Below are positions 18,452-27,880 of a DNA stretch of 64,000 nucleotides, in pieces. Each line of letters begins with the position of its first letter. Position 1 is the stretch's first letter. The stretch spans positions 43,060 through 107,059 of the forward strand of contig JAGVIE010000037.1 in assembly GCA_020056225.1 (NCBI GenBank), written 5' to 3'. The DNA is from Bacteroidota bacterium (GTDB lineage Bacteria > Bacteroidota > Ignavibacteria > UBA10030 > SZUA-254). A program made the translations under genes and the position numbers. Under the pieces are notes generated by a model. It ran no database searches and had not been told where the DNA came from. It saw only the letters and a program-made list of their open reading frames with translations.

Positions 18452-19464
18452 TCAAGCTCCTGAGCGGCTCTTCGCTCTTCCCTAACCCTCCGATATTCCT
18501 TTATTGCTTTTTGATGCTCGCTGAATGAAGTTGTAAATCTGTGTCCGCCCTCTCCGGTTGCAACGAAGTACAAATATTTGTGGCGTGAAGGATAGAGTGC
18601 GGCAAGCATCGATGCTTTCCCCGGATTGTTTATCGGGCCCGGCGGTAAGCCGTAATTCTTATACGTGTTGTATGCCGACTCTACCCGCAGATCGCTGTAG
18701 TGTAAACGCCGCGGCTCACCTGAAAGTATGAACTGAATTGTGGGATCGGCTTGAAGGCGCATCCTGCGCTGTAACCGGTTGTAGTAAACTCCCGCAACCA
18801 ATGCACGTTCTGTGTCGATAGCTGTTTCCAGCTCAATGATAGAAGCCATCGTTAATATCTGATTGATCGTCATCCCGCGTCTTTTTGCCTGTGAAATCAT
18901 TTTGTCATCGAACTCTGTCCAAAACTCTTTAACGAGTTCTTTTATGATCGCATCCTCGTCTGTCTGCCAGTAAAATTGATATGTCTTCGGCATAAGGTAA
19001 CCCATAAGATTATCGCTCGGCACGCCAAGTCTGTGCGCGAAACCGGAATCGTTCACCAGATCCATGAAACGCGCGGAATCGATTCCCAATTCTTTTTCAA
19101 AAATTCTCGCTTGAGTCGTTGCCCGCAATCCTTCTCTGATAGTTATCGTAATGGTTTCCACAGTGTTACCGTAACGGATATTATCGATTATCGAATAATT
19201 GGATACACCGTTTTTAAACCGGTACTTGCCGATTTGTAATTTTGTGGTTGAGCCGAGAATTCTACCTGCGATATCAAAAAGCAGCCGGCTCCGTAATACT
19301 CCTGCTTGCTGAAGTGAATCGGTTACCTGCTGGAAGTTTTGTCCTTTCGACACGATAACGATTTTATCACCCTCGAAAGTATTAGGCATCCAAAAGATCA
19401 GATAGATGATCGCAAATAAAACAGCGAGTGCGGTTAATATTAAAATCAGCGGACGACGTTTCAT
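18448..19464 (-). CDS. mltG: Endolytic murein transglycosylase MltG
   Basis: Inner-membrane lytic transglycosylase that cuts nascent glycan strands and sets their length. There is one N-terminal membrane helix (residues 5-25), then a LysM-like region and the YceG-type catalytic domain: MGYLMPKTYQF (154-164), LTMASIIELETA with the catalytic glutamate E211, YYNRLQRRMRLQADPTIQF, and the YNTYKNYGLPPGPI signature. All family residues are present and the length is typical. It is probably in one transcript with the YfhO-like gene upstream (22 nt). Confidence 0.95.
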   Translation of the reverse strand: MKRRPLILILTALAVLFAIIYLIFWMPNTFEGDKIVIVSKGQNFQQVTDSLQQAGVLRSRLLFDIAGRILGSTTKLQIGKYRFKNGVSNYSIIDNIRYGNTVETITITIREGLRATTQARIFEKELGIDSARFMDLVNDSGFAHRLGVPSDNLMGYLMPKTYQFYWQTDEDAIIKELVKEFWTEFDDKMISQAKRRGMTINQILTMASIIELETAIDTERALVAGVYYNRLQRRMRLQADPTIQFILSGEPRRLHYSDLRVESAYNTYKNYGLPPGPINNPGKASMLAALYPSRHKYLYFVATGEGGHRFTTSFSEHQKAIKEYRRVREERRAAQELD

Positions 19465-19486
19465 AGGAATCTATTTTTTGAATTTA

Positions 19487-21670
19487 CTATTCGGCTCTTT
19501 TCCTTTTATATACGTAAGAACCTACAAATAATCCAACAAAAATAAAAGCGCTAACAGTTGACAGCCAAAATCCTGCAGTAACAGTATTAGGAACGAACTC
19601 GAACTTTACAATATGCTTTCCCGCGGGAACGACGACTGCCCGGTGAGTAATATTCGCATGGTAAATCTTCGTTTCTTTCCCGTCGATCTCAGATCGCCAG
19701 CCAGGGTAATAAGTATCTGAAAAGACAAGCATCGCGTTCTTGTTTGTCTCTACTTCAAAAACAGCGCGGTTCGTTTCATAATTTGTCAATTTCGCTGATC
19801 CGGTAACTGAATCGGACTGCCGGAACCCGGGAACATTTTCAAGCAAGATTACCATCCGCTTCGGGTCGAATGCGGGTGAAAATATTTGCCTGATTCCTTC
19901 CTGAATATCTGCAACATATTGTATCACGCCGACTAAATACGCTCGCGGCAGATAGTCTGTATTCTCATAGAAAAATGCATCCCCGAACAGACCGATATTT
20001 TTCAGATTCGGACTCGGCGCAATCTCCCACAACGATGATAAATATTTCACGTTGTGCATGTTCATCAATTTCCAGAAAACCGGCGACGGCATGAATATAT
20101 CCCCTTTGATTGCCGCTGTCTGCATAATAGCGCCTGCACGGTTCTGATCGCCCCAAATATCGACGAGGTAATTCGGCGTAAGGTTAGCGTAACCGTTCGG
20201 TGTCGAGATATTATACAAAACATTACTGCTCGGCTGGATGTATTCTCTCTGGTTAATGTACGGCTGGAGATCACCCTCCCATCCTTTCGCAATCTGATAC
20301 GTGAGTGTGTGTGCCTGATTCCCTCCGACACAAAACAACCGATGAACACCGGAATCTTTTTTTATAAACTCGACCGATTTCGGCGGCGTGATCCATTTAT
20401 CCGCATCTACGATTGGATTCTGCCTAAGTTGAAAATATAAAAGATCTATTATCACCAAGAGAAGCCCGATCACCTCTATCGTGTGGAAAGGTCTAACCGT
20501 ATTTGTATGGATATTCCCCTTCGATGATGATCCGTCGTGTTGGAAACGTTTAACGATCTGCGTAAAACTTAATGAGGCAAGAAGTACCAATGAGAAATCG
20601 GCAATAAGGAGGAACCTTGTTGGAAAACGGAAATATTTCATTCCCGGAAAGTAATTGAATGCAAATTCATACACTGGAGTATGAGAACCGAGGACAAGAA
20701 TGTATGAGAGAATCGCAGCTATAGAGAAAAACTTCACATACCAATTTTTCCATAAACGGATGCTTCCGTATAATGCCAGTAGAAACACAGTAACTCCAAC
20801 ATAACCATAATCTTCCCAGAAGATACTATTACCCGTGTACGTTGCATTTCCGACATCACCGTTGATGTAAGGATAGAAGAACGTCAAAAAGTTTGCCGGG
20901 TCATATGCGTACCGTGAAGCATACTCAAAAGTAACGCCGTCTGACCGTTGAGAAAGAGAAACAAGCTCGTAAGTAGGAATCAACTGGATCGCACCGAGGA
21001 GCGAACCTAACAACAGCATACCAGCAAACATCCAGCCGGTTTTATTTTTTATTATTTCCATGATCGATTTTAAGAGCTTGATCTTATGTTTATTATTTTC
21101 CTTCTGGTGTCGATAATATCTAAACAAAAAATAAAAAATATAAATCACGCTTGAATAATAAGCTACCTGTGTATGCCCGGAAAGATGCTGCATCCCGAAG
21201 AGAAGTCCGAACCAAAGTAAATAACGGAAGTCATTACGCTTGATTGATCGTTCAATCAAAAATAATCCAAGCGGCAGCCAGCATGCCGCATTAACGTTAC
21301 TGAGATGTTTGAGATGCGAGAGAAGATAACCGCTGAAGCTGAACGCGATCCCACCCATAATACCTGAAATAAAATTCCCTCCAACTTCTCGAACGTATAA
21401 ATACATTCCTATACCGGCAGTTACAATCGTCAGAAGAATGACGATATTGAGCGCTGAGTATGGTGAGAGCAAACCGAATAATATTATATTCAGCGGATAG
21501 CATATCCCCGCTTCTGCACGCGCGAGCAATGGGAAACCCCCGTAGATTTCACGAACCCAGAGCGGCAAATGGTTAGATTTAAGCGCGTCGCTCAATGAGA
21601 AACGGTACGGAAAACCTTCATTCATAATATCGCTGGCAAATATATCGTCGGTTATGATGAGTCCCTTCAT
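19487..21670 (-). CDS. YfhO family multi-spanning membrane protein
   Basis: A 727-residue protein with about 11 hydrophobic segments, the N-terminal motif IYGGFPLLARAEAGICYPLNI (18-38) and a C-terminal soluble beta domain (LVFSDTYYPGWRSEIDGKE), the layout of the YfhO family. Family members are implicated in glycosylation of cell-wall or surface polymers; the fold resembles GT-C enzymes. The first ATG (21670) omits an in-frame upstream segment that encodes a membrane helix (KNETLIASLFIAAVVLAAFW) with no ATG, GTG or TTG before it. The true start may be a rare codon, such as ATA at 21748, or a base error may hide it. Confidence 0.85.
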   Translation of the reverse strand: MKGLIITDDIFASDIMNEGFPYRFSLSDALKSNHLPLWVREIYGGFPLLARAEAGICYPLNIILFGLLSPYSALNIVILLTIVTAGIGMYLYVREVGGNFISGIMGGIAFSFSGYLLSHLKHLSNVNAACWLPLGLFLIERSIKRNDFRYLLWFGLLFGMQHLSGHTQVAYYSSVIYIFYFLFRYYRHQKENNKHKIKLLKSIMEIIKNKTGWMFAGMLLLGSLLGAIQLIPTYELVSLSQRSDGVTFEYASRYAYDPANFLTFFYPYINGDVGNATYTGNSIFWEDYGYVGVTVFLLALYGSIRLWKNWYVKFFSIAAILSYILVLGSHTPVYEFAFNYFPGMKYFRFPTRFLLIADFSLVLLASLSFTQIVKRFQHDGSSSKGNIHTNTVRPFHTIEVIGLLLVIIDLLYFQLRQNPIVDADKWITPPKSVEFIKKDSGVHRLFCVGGNQAHTLTYQIAKGWEGDLQPYINQREYIQPSSNVLYNISTPNGYANLTPNYLVDIWGDQNRAGAIMQTAAIKGDIFMPSPVFWKLMNMHNVKYLSSLWEIAPSPNLKNIGLFGDAFFYENTDYLPRAYLVGVIQYVADIQEGIRQIFSPAFDPKRMVILLENVPGFRQSDSVTGSAKLTNYETNRAVFEVETNKNAMLVFSDTYYPGWRSEIDGKETKIYHANITHRAVVVPAGKHIVKFEFVPNTVTAGFWLSTVSAFIFVGLFVGSYVYKRKRAE

Positions 21671-21791
21671 CAGAGCTAATTTCCAGAATGCGGCGAGAAC
21701 AACAGCCGCTATGAATAAGCTTGCGATTAAAGTCTCATTTTTCTTTATGTTGGATATCGTCTTGATATTCCGGGCCCGTGATGAGTATAAA

Positions 21792-22841
21792 TTACGGATG
21801 TGAACTCAAACTTAGATTTGCGACAGCATTAAGCGCCGAATCGGATGTTATGCCGGCTTTTAATTTCATCCAGCCGAGCTGGGCAATCATTGCGCCGTTA
21901 TCGGTGCAGTATTCAAATTCCGGAATGAATAACTTGAAGTTATGTTCTTCAGCAGATTGCTGCAATCTTCGGCGAAGTTCCGAGTTAGCCGACACACCTC
22001 CGGCTATAGCAACATTTTTGATATTATAGTTCTTCACAACTCGAACTGTTTTTCCAACTAATACGTCGATCACTGCCGCCTGAAAACTCGCGCAGATATC
22101 TTTGAGCAGTTCACATGTTGGAGATCCTTCCTGCGCTGAGAGAGGTGAGCGCTGATCAGTCGCAAGTAATTCGTTTTTTCTCAACCAATACAGCACGGAA
22201 GTTTTGATTCCGCTGAAGCTGAAATCATAACTCTCGGCATCGAGGTAAGTTCTGGGGAATTTGATAAAATTCGGGTTCCCTTCTTTCGCAAGTTTATCGA
22301 TGATAGGTCCACCGGGAAATCCGAGTCCTAACATTTTGCCGACCTTGTCATACGCTTCTCCCGCGGCATCATCAAGCGTCTCGCCAAGAAGTTCATGATG
22401 CAATGGCTCCCGAACGATGACGAGCTGTGTATGCCCGCCGGAAACAATCAGGCAAAGAAAAGGATATTCAGGTTTGGGATCATGGATAAAATTTGAATAC
22501 ATGTGCGCCTCCATATGATTTATTCCTATCAACGGAATATTCAATCCATAAGAAAGCGCTTTTGCAAAACTTAATCCCACCAGAAGAGCGCCCATTAATC
22601 CGGGTCCGTGCGTAACCGCTACACCGTTAATTTTTTGGGGATTGATTCCTGCGACATGAAATGCCTGGCTCACCACAGGGACGATCAATCTCTGGTGAGC
22701 ACGGGAAGCCAGTTCAGGCACAATCCCGCCATATTGCTGATGCACCAATTGCGAAGAGATAATATTCGAGAGAATTTTACCATCATCTATCACTGCTGCC
22801 GAAGTTTCATCACAAGATGTTTCTATTCCGAGTACAATCAT
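21792..22841 (-). CDS. tsaD: tRNA N6-adenosine threonylcarbamoyltransferase TsaD
   Basis: Catalyses the last step of t6A37 synthesis in ANN-decoding tRNAs, with TsaB and TsaE. It starts MIVLGIETSCDETSAAV; the metal-binding histidines are H109 and H113 in NHMEAHMYS. THGPGLMGALLVG (78-90) and VSGGHTQLV are family motifs. I chose the ATG at 22841; an upstream in-frame TTG would add six residues not seen in the family. The protein is 349 residues with a small insert (ATDQRSPLSAQEGSPTC) in the C-terminal half. Its stop lies within the possible extension of the YfhO-like gene. Confidence 0.95.
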   Translation of the reverse strand: MIVLGIETSCDETSAAVIDDGKILSNIISSQLVHQQYGGIVPELASRAHQRLIVPVVSQAFHVAGINPQKINGVAVTHGPGLMGALLVGLSFAKALSYGLNIPLIGINHMEAHMYSNFIHDPKPEYPFLCLIVSGGHTQLVIVREPLHHELLGETLDDAAGEAYDKVGKMLGLGFPGGPIIDKLAKEGNPNFIKFPRTYLDAESYDFSFSGIKTSVLYWLRKNELLATDQRSPLSAQEGSPTCELLKDICASFQAAVIDVLVGKTVRVVKNYNIKNVAIAGGVSANSELRRRLQQSAEEHNFKLFIPEFEYCTDNGAMIAQLGWMKLKAGITSDSALNAVANLSLSSHP

Positions 22842-22928
22842 ATAGATTACAATAAGCAAAAACTATCGTTTATTTTCAAGCGGAATGGTTTTTGAATATT
22901 GATCTAAATATTTTATCTTGAAAACGAA

Positions 22929-24674
22929 ATGATTGCACAGATTGCAAATAAGACCGGCGGGAGGAAAGTTATAATATTTTGGATATTAGCTTTTCTTGCA
23001 ATTCTCGTCGGAATTATGCATGCGTCCTCCCTATCATTCGTGAATGATGACGCTTTCATCTCATTTCGTTATGCAAAAAATCTTGTAAACGGATTCGGAC
23101 TTGTTTACAACGCCGGCGAACGGGTAGAAGGATATACAAATTTCCTGTGGACGATAATCATCGCACTCGGGATGAGATTCAATATCGATCCTGTCCCATT
23201 GTCCATTACCCTTGGTATAGTGTTCTACACCGGTACACTGCTTTTATTTATCTTCTCGAGTCTGAGGCACAATGAGAAGAATTCAAAACCGTTTTTGTTG
23301 ATTCCGTTGACCGCCCTGGCATTAAGTCTTCATCGTGATTTCAATGTGTATGCTACGAGTGGATTAGAAACTTCGATGTTTACATTCTTTGTGTCTGCGG
23401 GATTTCTTATTATCATCCGTGCGAGAAGACTTGTAAGCTTTTTCTACGCAGGAATGATCTTTGTATTGGCGATGATGACGAGACCCGACGGTGTTTTGTT
23501 CTTTGCATCAACGATGATTTATCTTGCTGTTACGCAGGGTAAGCCGGTCAAAAAGATAATTTACTTTCTGCTGCCGTCAATTTTAGTTTTTGTACCATAT
23601 TGGTTATGGCGTTATTCTTATTACGGATTTTTCTTCCCGAATACTTTTTATGCGAAATCAATCGATCTCCCCTACTATCCACAAGGATTGAAGTATGCAC
23701 TTCTTTACTTCGAGACGTACTACAGCTTATTTTTTGTTATCCCGCTCATCGCGATATTTGTTTACAGGTTATTTCAAAACTTTAAATTAGAAGGGAGGTG
23801 GAAGTCTTTTCAGATCACGCGCGCCTCTGAAACATCTCATCCGATACTCCTCGCTTCAATATTTATCGGGATTTATACTTTATTTATTATCCGTATTGGT
23901 GGCGACTTTATGCATGCGCGTTTTTTTATTCCTATCACACCGCTGTTTTACTTCATCATCGAACTGCTCATCATAAAAATTTGTTCGATAAAATGGAATC
24001 TCATTCTCACAACATTTATGATCGGCTCTACTATACTTCGAAACGATATGTTTGGAGATCAACTAAACGTCGGTTATGTTGTTGATGAAGTTCGATATTA
24101 CACAACGCCATTTCACGAGAAAGAAAAAACCGATGGAGAAAGACTACATAAATATTTTGCTGGATTACCGGTGCGAGTTGCCTTCGGGGGCAGTAAATTG
24201 CGGTTAATATATTATGTGGATCCATTTTTTGCGCTTGAAGCAAACGCAGGATTAACCGATACCGTACTCGCGCATCAACAGTTACCCAATCGAGGAAGAC
24301 CCGGACACGAGAAATCGGCATCACTATCATATCTAACAGACAAACGGATTAACTTTCTTTTTACACCCGCTAATCAGAAACCATCGTCTGACATCGATAT
24401 TACTGCGATATACTTCGATTCAATAGCATCACGAATTATCGGTTACGATAACTCGATAATGTCGGCTTTCGACCAATTTCCGGATGTAAGATTCATCCGA
24501 TTTCCAAGATATCTCGATAATTATATATCTCAGATGAAAGCTATTCCAACCCAGAGAGTTAGGCAAGACTATGAATTCTTTAAGTCATACTATTTCGTTC
24601 ATAATGCCGATTCACTCCGAGAGAATACATTTGTGTCATATTTCCTGCAATCCGGTCGACCAGAAAATAGATAA
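22929..24674 (+). CDS. GT-C fold glycosyltransferase-like membrane protein
   Basis: A 581-residue integral membrane protein with about ten hydrophobic segments. The loop after the first helix, NDDAFISFRYAKNLVNGFGLVYN followed by GERVEGYTNFLW, is the hallmark of a GT-C family related to mycobacterial arabinofuranosyltransferase AftB; the paired aspartates are the presumed catalytic site. Such enzymes move sugars from polyprenyl-phosphate donors to periplasmic acceptors. The C-terminal 200 residues look soluble. Donor and acceptor are unknown. It is divergent from tsaD. Confidence 0.78.
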   Translation: MIAQIANKTGGRKVIIFWILAFLAILVGIMHASSLSFVNDDAFISFRYAKNLVNGFGLVYNAGERVEGYTNFLWTIIIALGMRFNIDPVPLSITLGIVFYTGTLLLFIFSSLRHNEKNSKPFLLIPLTALALSLHRDFNVYATSGLETSMFTFFVSAGFLIIIRARRLVSFFYAGMIFVLAMMTRPDGVLFFASTMIYLAVTQGKPVKKIIYFLLPSILVFVPYWLWRYSYYGFFFPNTFYAKSIDLPYYPQGLKYALLYFETYYSLFFVIPLIAIFVYRLFQNFKLEGRWKSFQITRASETSHPILLASIFIGIYTLFIIRIGGDFMHARFFIPITPLFYFIIELLIIKICSIKWNLILTTFMIGSTILRNDMFGDQLNVGYVVDEVRYYTTPFHEKEKTDGERLHKYFAGLPVRVAFGGSKLRLIYYVDPFFALEANAGLTDTVLAHQQLPNRGRPGHEKSASLSYLTDKRINFLFTPANQKPSSDIDITAIYFDSIASRIIGYDNSIMSAFDQFPDVRFIRFPRYLDNYISQMKAIPTQRVRQDYEFFKSYYFVHNADSLRENTFVSYFLQSGRPENR

Positions 24675-24705
24675 GAAAATCATCGAATTGAGTTGATTTC
24701 TCGGA

Positions 24706-24737
24706 TTTGGAAACCTACCGATATTTATTTATCTTTA
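24706..24737 (+). promoter_or_regulatory. Candidate Bacteroidota-type promoter of the efflux operon
   Basis: TTTG (24706-24709), 20 nt, TATCTTTA (24730-24737), 40 nt before the membrane-fusion protein start. It resembles TTTG-N19-TAnnTTTG. Inferred from the pattern only. Confidence 0.4.
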
Positions 24738-24777
24738 TCCAAATTATTCATCTTATCTTCTATTCATCGAAAATGTA

Positions 24778-25968
24778 ATGTCAGATAATCAGCTTGATTT
24801 ATCGAAATTAACAATTAATCGTCAGCATGGTTCACCCGAGCATCCACCAACCAAGCCGCATTTATCATATCTCCTTTACATTGCCGGAGCGATATTTATC
24901 GGCGTAGGATTATACTTTACCATTGCAAATCTGGTTACATCAGACGAGATAATCGAGGTATCAAGCGTCTCCCTCATTTCGCCGGCTCAGGCAGATGCAC
25001 TTTTAACAGCTAGTGGTTATGTTGTCGCCCAACGAAAAGCATCGGTGGCATCTAAAGCTACAGGCAGGCTTGTATATCTAGGTTTCAAAGAAGGAGACCG
25101 AGTAAAAAAGGGACAAATAATCGCGCGTATTGAAAGCGCCGATATGGAAGCGACTCTTGCGCAAACGAAGGCAGATTTATTGGCAACAAAAGCCGAAAAG
25201 TTCGACACAGAACAAACACTCGAGCGTGCGAAAAAAATGATCGAGCGACAACTTATTTCACAAGCAGAATTTGATGCTGCCAAAGCCCGATATGACAGAG
25301 TTGCCGCAACAATCGCATCGCGCGAGGCGTCAGTGCGAGCCGCAGAAGTTCAATTAGAAAACACTTTCATCCGCGCACCGTTCGATGGAACAATTCTGAC
25401 AAAGAACGCAGACATCGGTGAAGTCGTAGCACCTTTTGCTGCCGGTGCGAGTTCCCGTGTGGCTGTTGTAACCATGGCTGATATGACCTCGCTGGAAGTT
25501 GAAGCGGATGTTTCTGAATCGAACATCGAACGAATTTCCGTCGATCTGCCGTGCGAAATCAGTTTGGATGCATATCCCGATAAGCGCTATCGCGGTGTAG
25601 TCGACAAGATCGTTCCAACAGCCGATCGTGCAAAGGCAACCGTGATGACAAAGATTCGATTCCTTGAAATAGATAAACGTGTACTGCCTGAGATGAGCGC
25701 GAAGGTCCGTTTTCTCGCCAAAAAATCCTCCGACAGTATCGATATCCAACCAATACTCGCTGTCGATTCCTCAACAATTACGAAAAGGAAAAATGAACAG
25801 GTGGTCTTCGTATTGAAAGACCGGATCGTAATAGAGACATCTGTAATAATCGGCAGGTCACTGGGAAGAATGGTTGAAATTAAATCCGGTTTATCTACAG
25901 GCGACCGGGTGGTGTTGAGTCCATCTCATACATTACAATCCGGCTCAAGCGTGAAACTAAAACAATAA
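24778..25968 (+). CDS. Membrane-fusion (HlyD/MacA-type) periplasmic adaptor subunit
   Basis: A 396-residue adaptor linking an inner-membrane ABC exporter to an outer-membrane channel. There is one membrane helix at about 28-48; the rest is periplasmic. A lipoyl-like half-domain (GRLVYLGFKEGDRVKKGQIIARI) is followed by a helical hairpin (about 120-195), the second lipoyl half (TFIRAPFDGTILTKNADIGE), then beta-barrel and membrane-proximal domains. It is the first gene of a four-gene operon with an ATPase and two FtsX-type permeases, as in MacAB or DevBCA systems. No outer-membrane TolC homologue is in the window. Confidence 0.92.
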   Translation: MSDNQLDLSKLTINRQHGSPEHPPTKPHLSYLLYIAGAIFIGVGLYFTIANLVTSDEIIEVSSVSLISPAQADALLTASGYVVAQRKASVASKATGRLVYLGFKEGDRVKKGQIIARIESADMEATLAQTKADLLATKAEKFDTEQTLERAKKMIERQLISQAEFDAAKARYDRVAATIASREASVRAAEVQLENTFIRAPFDGTILTKNADIGEVVAPFAAGASSRVAVVTMADMTSLEVEADVSESNIERISVDLPCEISLDAYPDKRYRGVVDKIVPTADRAKATVMTKIRFLEIDKRVLPEMSAKVRFLAKKSSDSIDIQPILAVDSSTITKRKNEQVVFVLKDRIVIETSVIIGRSLGRMVEIKSGLSTGDRVVLSPSHTLQSGSSVKLKQ

Positions 25969-26033
25969 AGAGTGTGTTAGCACAATTACCGGCAACAATA
26001 ATAATATTAGAAAAATAAATCATTGGAATCTTT

Positions 26034-26702
26034 ATGTCTCTTGTATCAGTACAAAAGATATCGAAATCATACTGGCGGGACTCGTTAGAAATTCCTGTCC
26101 TGAATAATATATCGTTTGATGTGCCTGAAGGTGAGTTCGTTGGCTTGATGGGACCTTCTGGATCCGGTAAAACAACTCTACTTAATCTGATTGCCGGTAT
26201 AGATAGGCCCACACAGGGTGCGATAATGGTATCCGATACCGATGTCACACGACTGAATGAATCCCAGTTAGCTAAATGGCGCGCGCGCAATGTTGGATTC
26301 GTTTTCCAATTCTATAATCTTCTTCCTGTTTTGACTGCATTTGAAAATGTCGAGTTGCCGCTCCTCCTTTCCAAGCTTTCAAAAAAGGAACGCCGCGAAC
26401 ATGTTGAATTCGCTTTGAAGATTGTTGGACTTGAGGATAGAATGAAACATTACCCGAAACAACTTTCCGGCGGTCAGGAACAGCGTGTCGCAATCGCCCG
26501 CGCTATTGTCACCGATCCGACAATTTTAATAGCAGATGAACCGACCGGCGACCTCGACAAATCATCGGCGCTCGAAATTTTAAATCTCCTTGAACGGCTG
26601 AATAGTGAATTCAAGAAAACGATTATTATGGTCACGCATGATCCCCGAGCCGCTGAGAAAGCGCACTCGATCCGTCATCTGGATAAAGGTGAGCTAACTT
26701 AA
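26034..26702 (+). CDS. ABC transporter ATP-binding protein (MacB/LolD-like)
   Basis: A 222-residue ATPase of the MacB/LolD/FtsE class that powers the permeases encoded downstream. Walker A is GPSGSGKTT (40-48), the Q-loop is in [10 protein letters not shown], the signature LSGGQ is at 144-148 (with a glutamate, [14 protein letters not shown]), Walker B is [12 protein letters not shown] near 164-175 and the switch histidine is H202. Complete. It begins 65 nt after the adaptor gene and ends 9 nt before the first permease. Confidence 0.94.
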   Translation: MSLVSVQKISKSYWRDSLEIPVLNNISFDVPEGEFVGLMGPSGSGKTTLLNLIAGIDRPTQGAIMVSDTDVTRLNESQLAKWRARNVGFVFQFYNLLPVLTAFENVELPLLLSKLSKKERREHVEFALKIVGLEDRMKHYPKQLSGGQEQRVAIARAIVTDPTILIADEPTGDLDKSSALEILNLLERLNSEFKKTIIMVTHDPRAAEKAHSIRHLDKGELT

Positions 26703-26711
26703 GGAGACGTT

Positions 26712-27872
26712 ATGCGAGTATTTAGGCTCATCTATAAAAATATGCTGCGGCATAAACTCCGCACGATGCTCACCATCATCGGAATCGCAATTGCCGTCGT
26801 CGCTTTCGGATTACTCCGGACTGTCGTCACTGCATGGTATGCCGGCGTAGAAGGCTCCTCGGCAAACCGACTTATCGCACGGCACTCAGTATCTTTTATT
26901 TTTCCTCTGCCGCTCGCGTATCGCGACCGCATCGCAAATGTAGATGGTGTCGAGCGTGTCACTTATGCTAATTGGTTCGGCGGTGTTTACATCGACAAAA
27001 ATCAATTCTTCGCACGATTAGCGGTTGACGCTGAAACTTTTTTCGATGTCTATCCCGAATTGCTCGTTCCGAAAGATCAGCTTGATGCTTTCAAGAAAGA
27101 TCGTAGCGGATGCATCATCGGACAACAGCTTGTTGATCGTTTCAATTTGAAGCTCGGCGATATTATGCCGATCGAAGGCGACATTTATCCAGGCAAATGG
27201 AATTTTACTGTGAGAGGTATCTATAAGCCCCGCGACAAAACTACCGATCCGTCCAACATGCTCATGCAATGGCAGTATCTCGATGAGAAAGTTCGAATCG
27301 ATTTTCCAACGCGCGCAGGCAATGTTGGTTGGTATATCGTTGAGATCAAAGACCCTGGTAAATCTGCGGCGATATCTGCTCAGGTGGATGAATATTTTAA
27401 AAATTCACCTGCAGAAACAAAGACCGAGACCGAGCGTGCATTCCAGCAGGATTTTATGGCAACAGTAAGTGCGATTATAACTGCGATGAACGTTATGTCA
27501 TTTGTAATCATCGGTATCATCATGCTCGTTCTGGGAAACACGATGATCATGGCGGCGAGAGAAAGAATTCGTGAATATTCCGTTTTGAAAACACTTGGAT
27601 TCTCCTCCTTCCATTTAATCGGTCTGATTGGAGGCGAATCGCTTGCTATCGCAGTTCTCGGTGGGGCAGTCGGTATCGCACTCTCATACCCGATGGTCGC
27701 CGGTTTTGAGGCGGCTCTTCCGAAAGGATGGTTCCCTATATTCAATCTTGAAACAATAACTTTGGTGCTCGCCAGCTCGTCGGCGCTCTTAGTTGGAATT
27801 CTTGCTTCTATATTTCCGATTCAACGCGCGCTGAATACTACAATCGTCGATGGGCTGAGGCAAATAGGATAA
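26712..27872 (+). CDS. ABC transporter permease, FtsX/MacB family (1)
   Basis: A 386-residue permease with the MacB layout: an N-terminal membrane helix (MLTIIGIAIAVVAFGLL), a large periplasmic domain (about 45-255) and three C-terminal helices from about 258, with the conserved FtsX-like segment REYSVLKTLGFSSFHLIGLI. It has no fused ATPase domain; that is encoded by the gene 9 nt upstream. A second permease of the same type follows 8 nt later, so the exporter is probably a heterodimer. Possible substrates include lipids, lipoproteins or small antimicrobials; nothing here decides. Confidence 0.92.
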   Translation: MRVFRLIYKNMLRHKLRTMLTIIGIAIAVVAFGLLRTVVTAWYAGVEGSSANRLIARHSVSFIFPLPLAYRDRIANVDGVERVTYANWFGGVYIDKNQFFARLAVDAETFFDVYPELLVPKDQLDAFKKDRSGCIIGQQLVDRFNLKLGDIMPIEGDIYPGKWNFTVRGIYKPRDKTTDPSNMLMQWQYLDEKVRIDFPTRAGNVGWYIVEIKDPGKSAAISAQVDEYFKNSPAETKTETERAFQQDFMATVSAIITAMNVMSFVIIGIIMLVLGNTMIMAARERIREYSVLKTLGFSSFHLIGLIGGESLAIAVLGGAVGIALSYPMVAGFEAALPKGWFPIFNLETITLVLASSSALLVGILASIFPIQRALNTTIVDGLRQIG

Positions 27873-27880
27873 TCCCTGAT

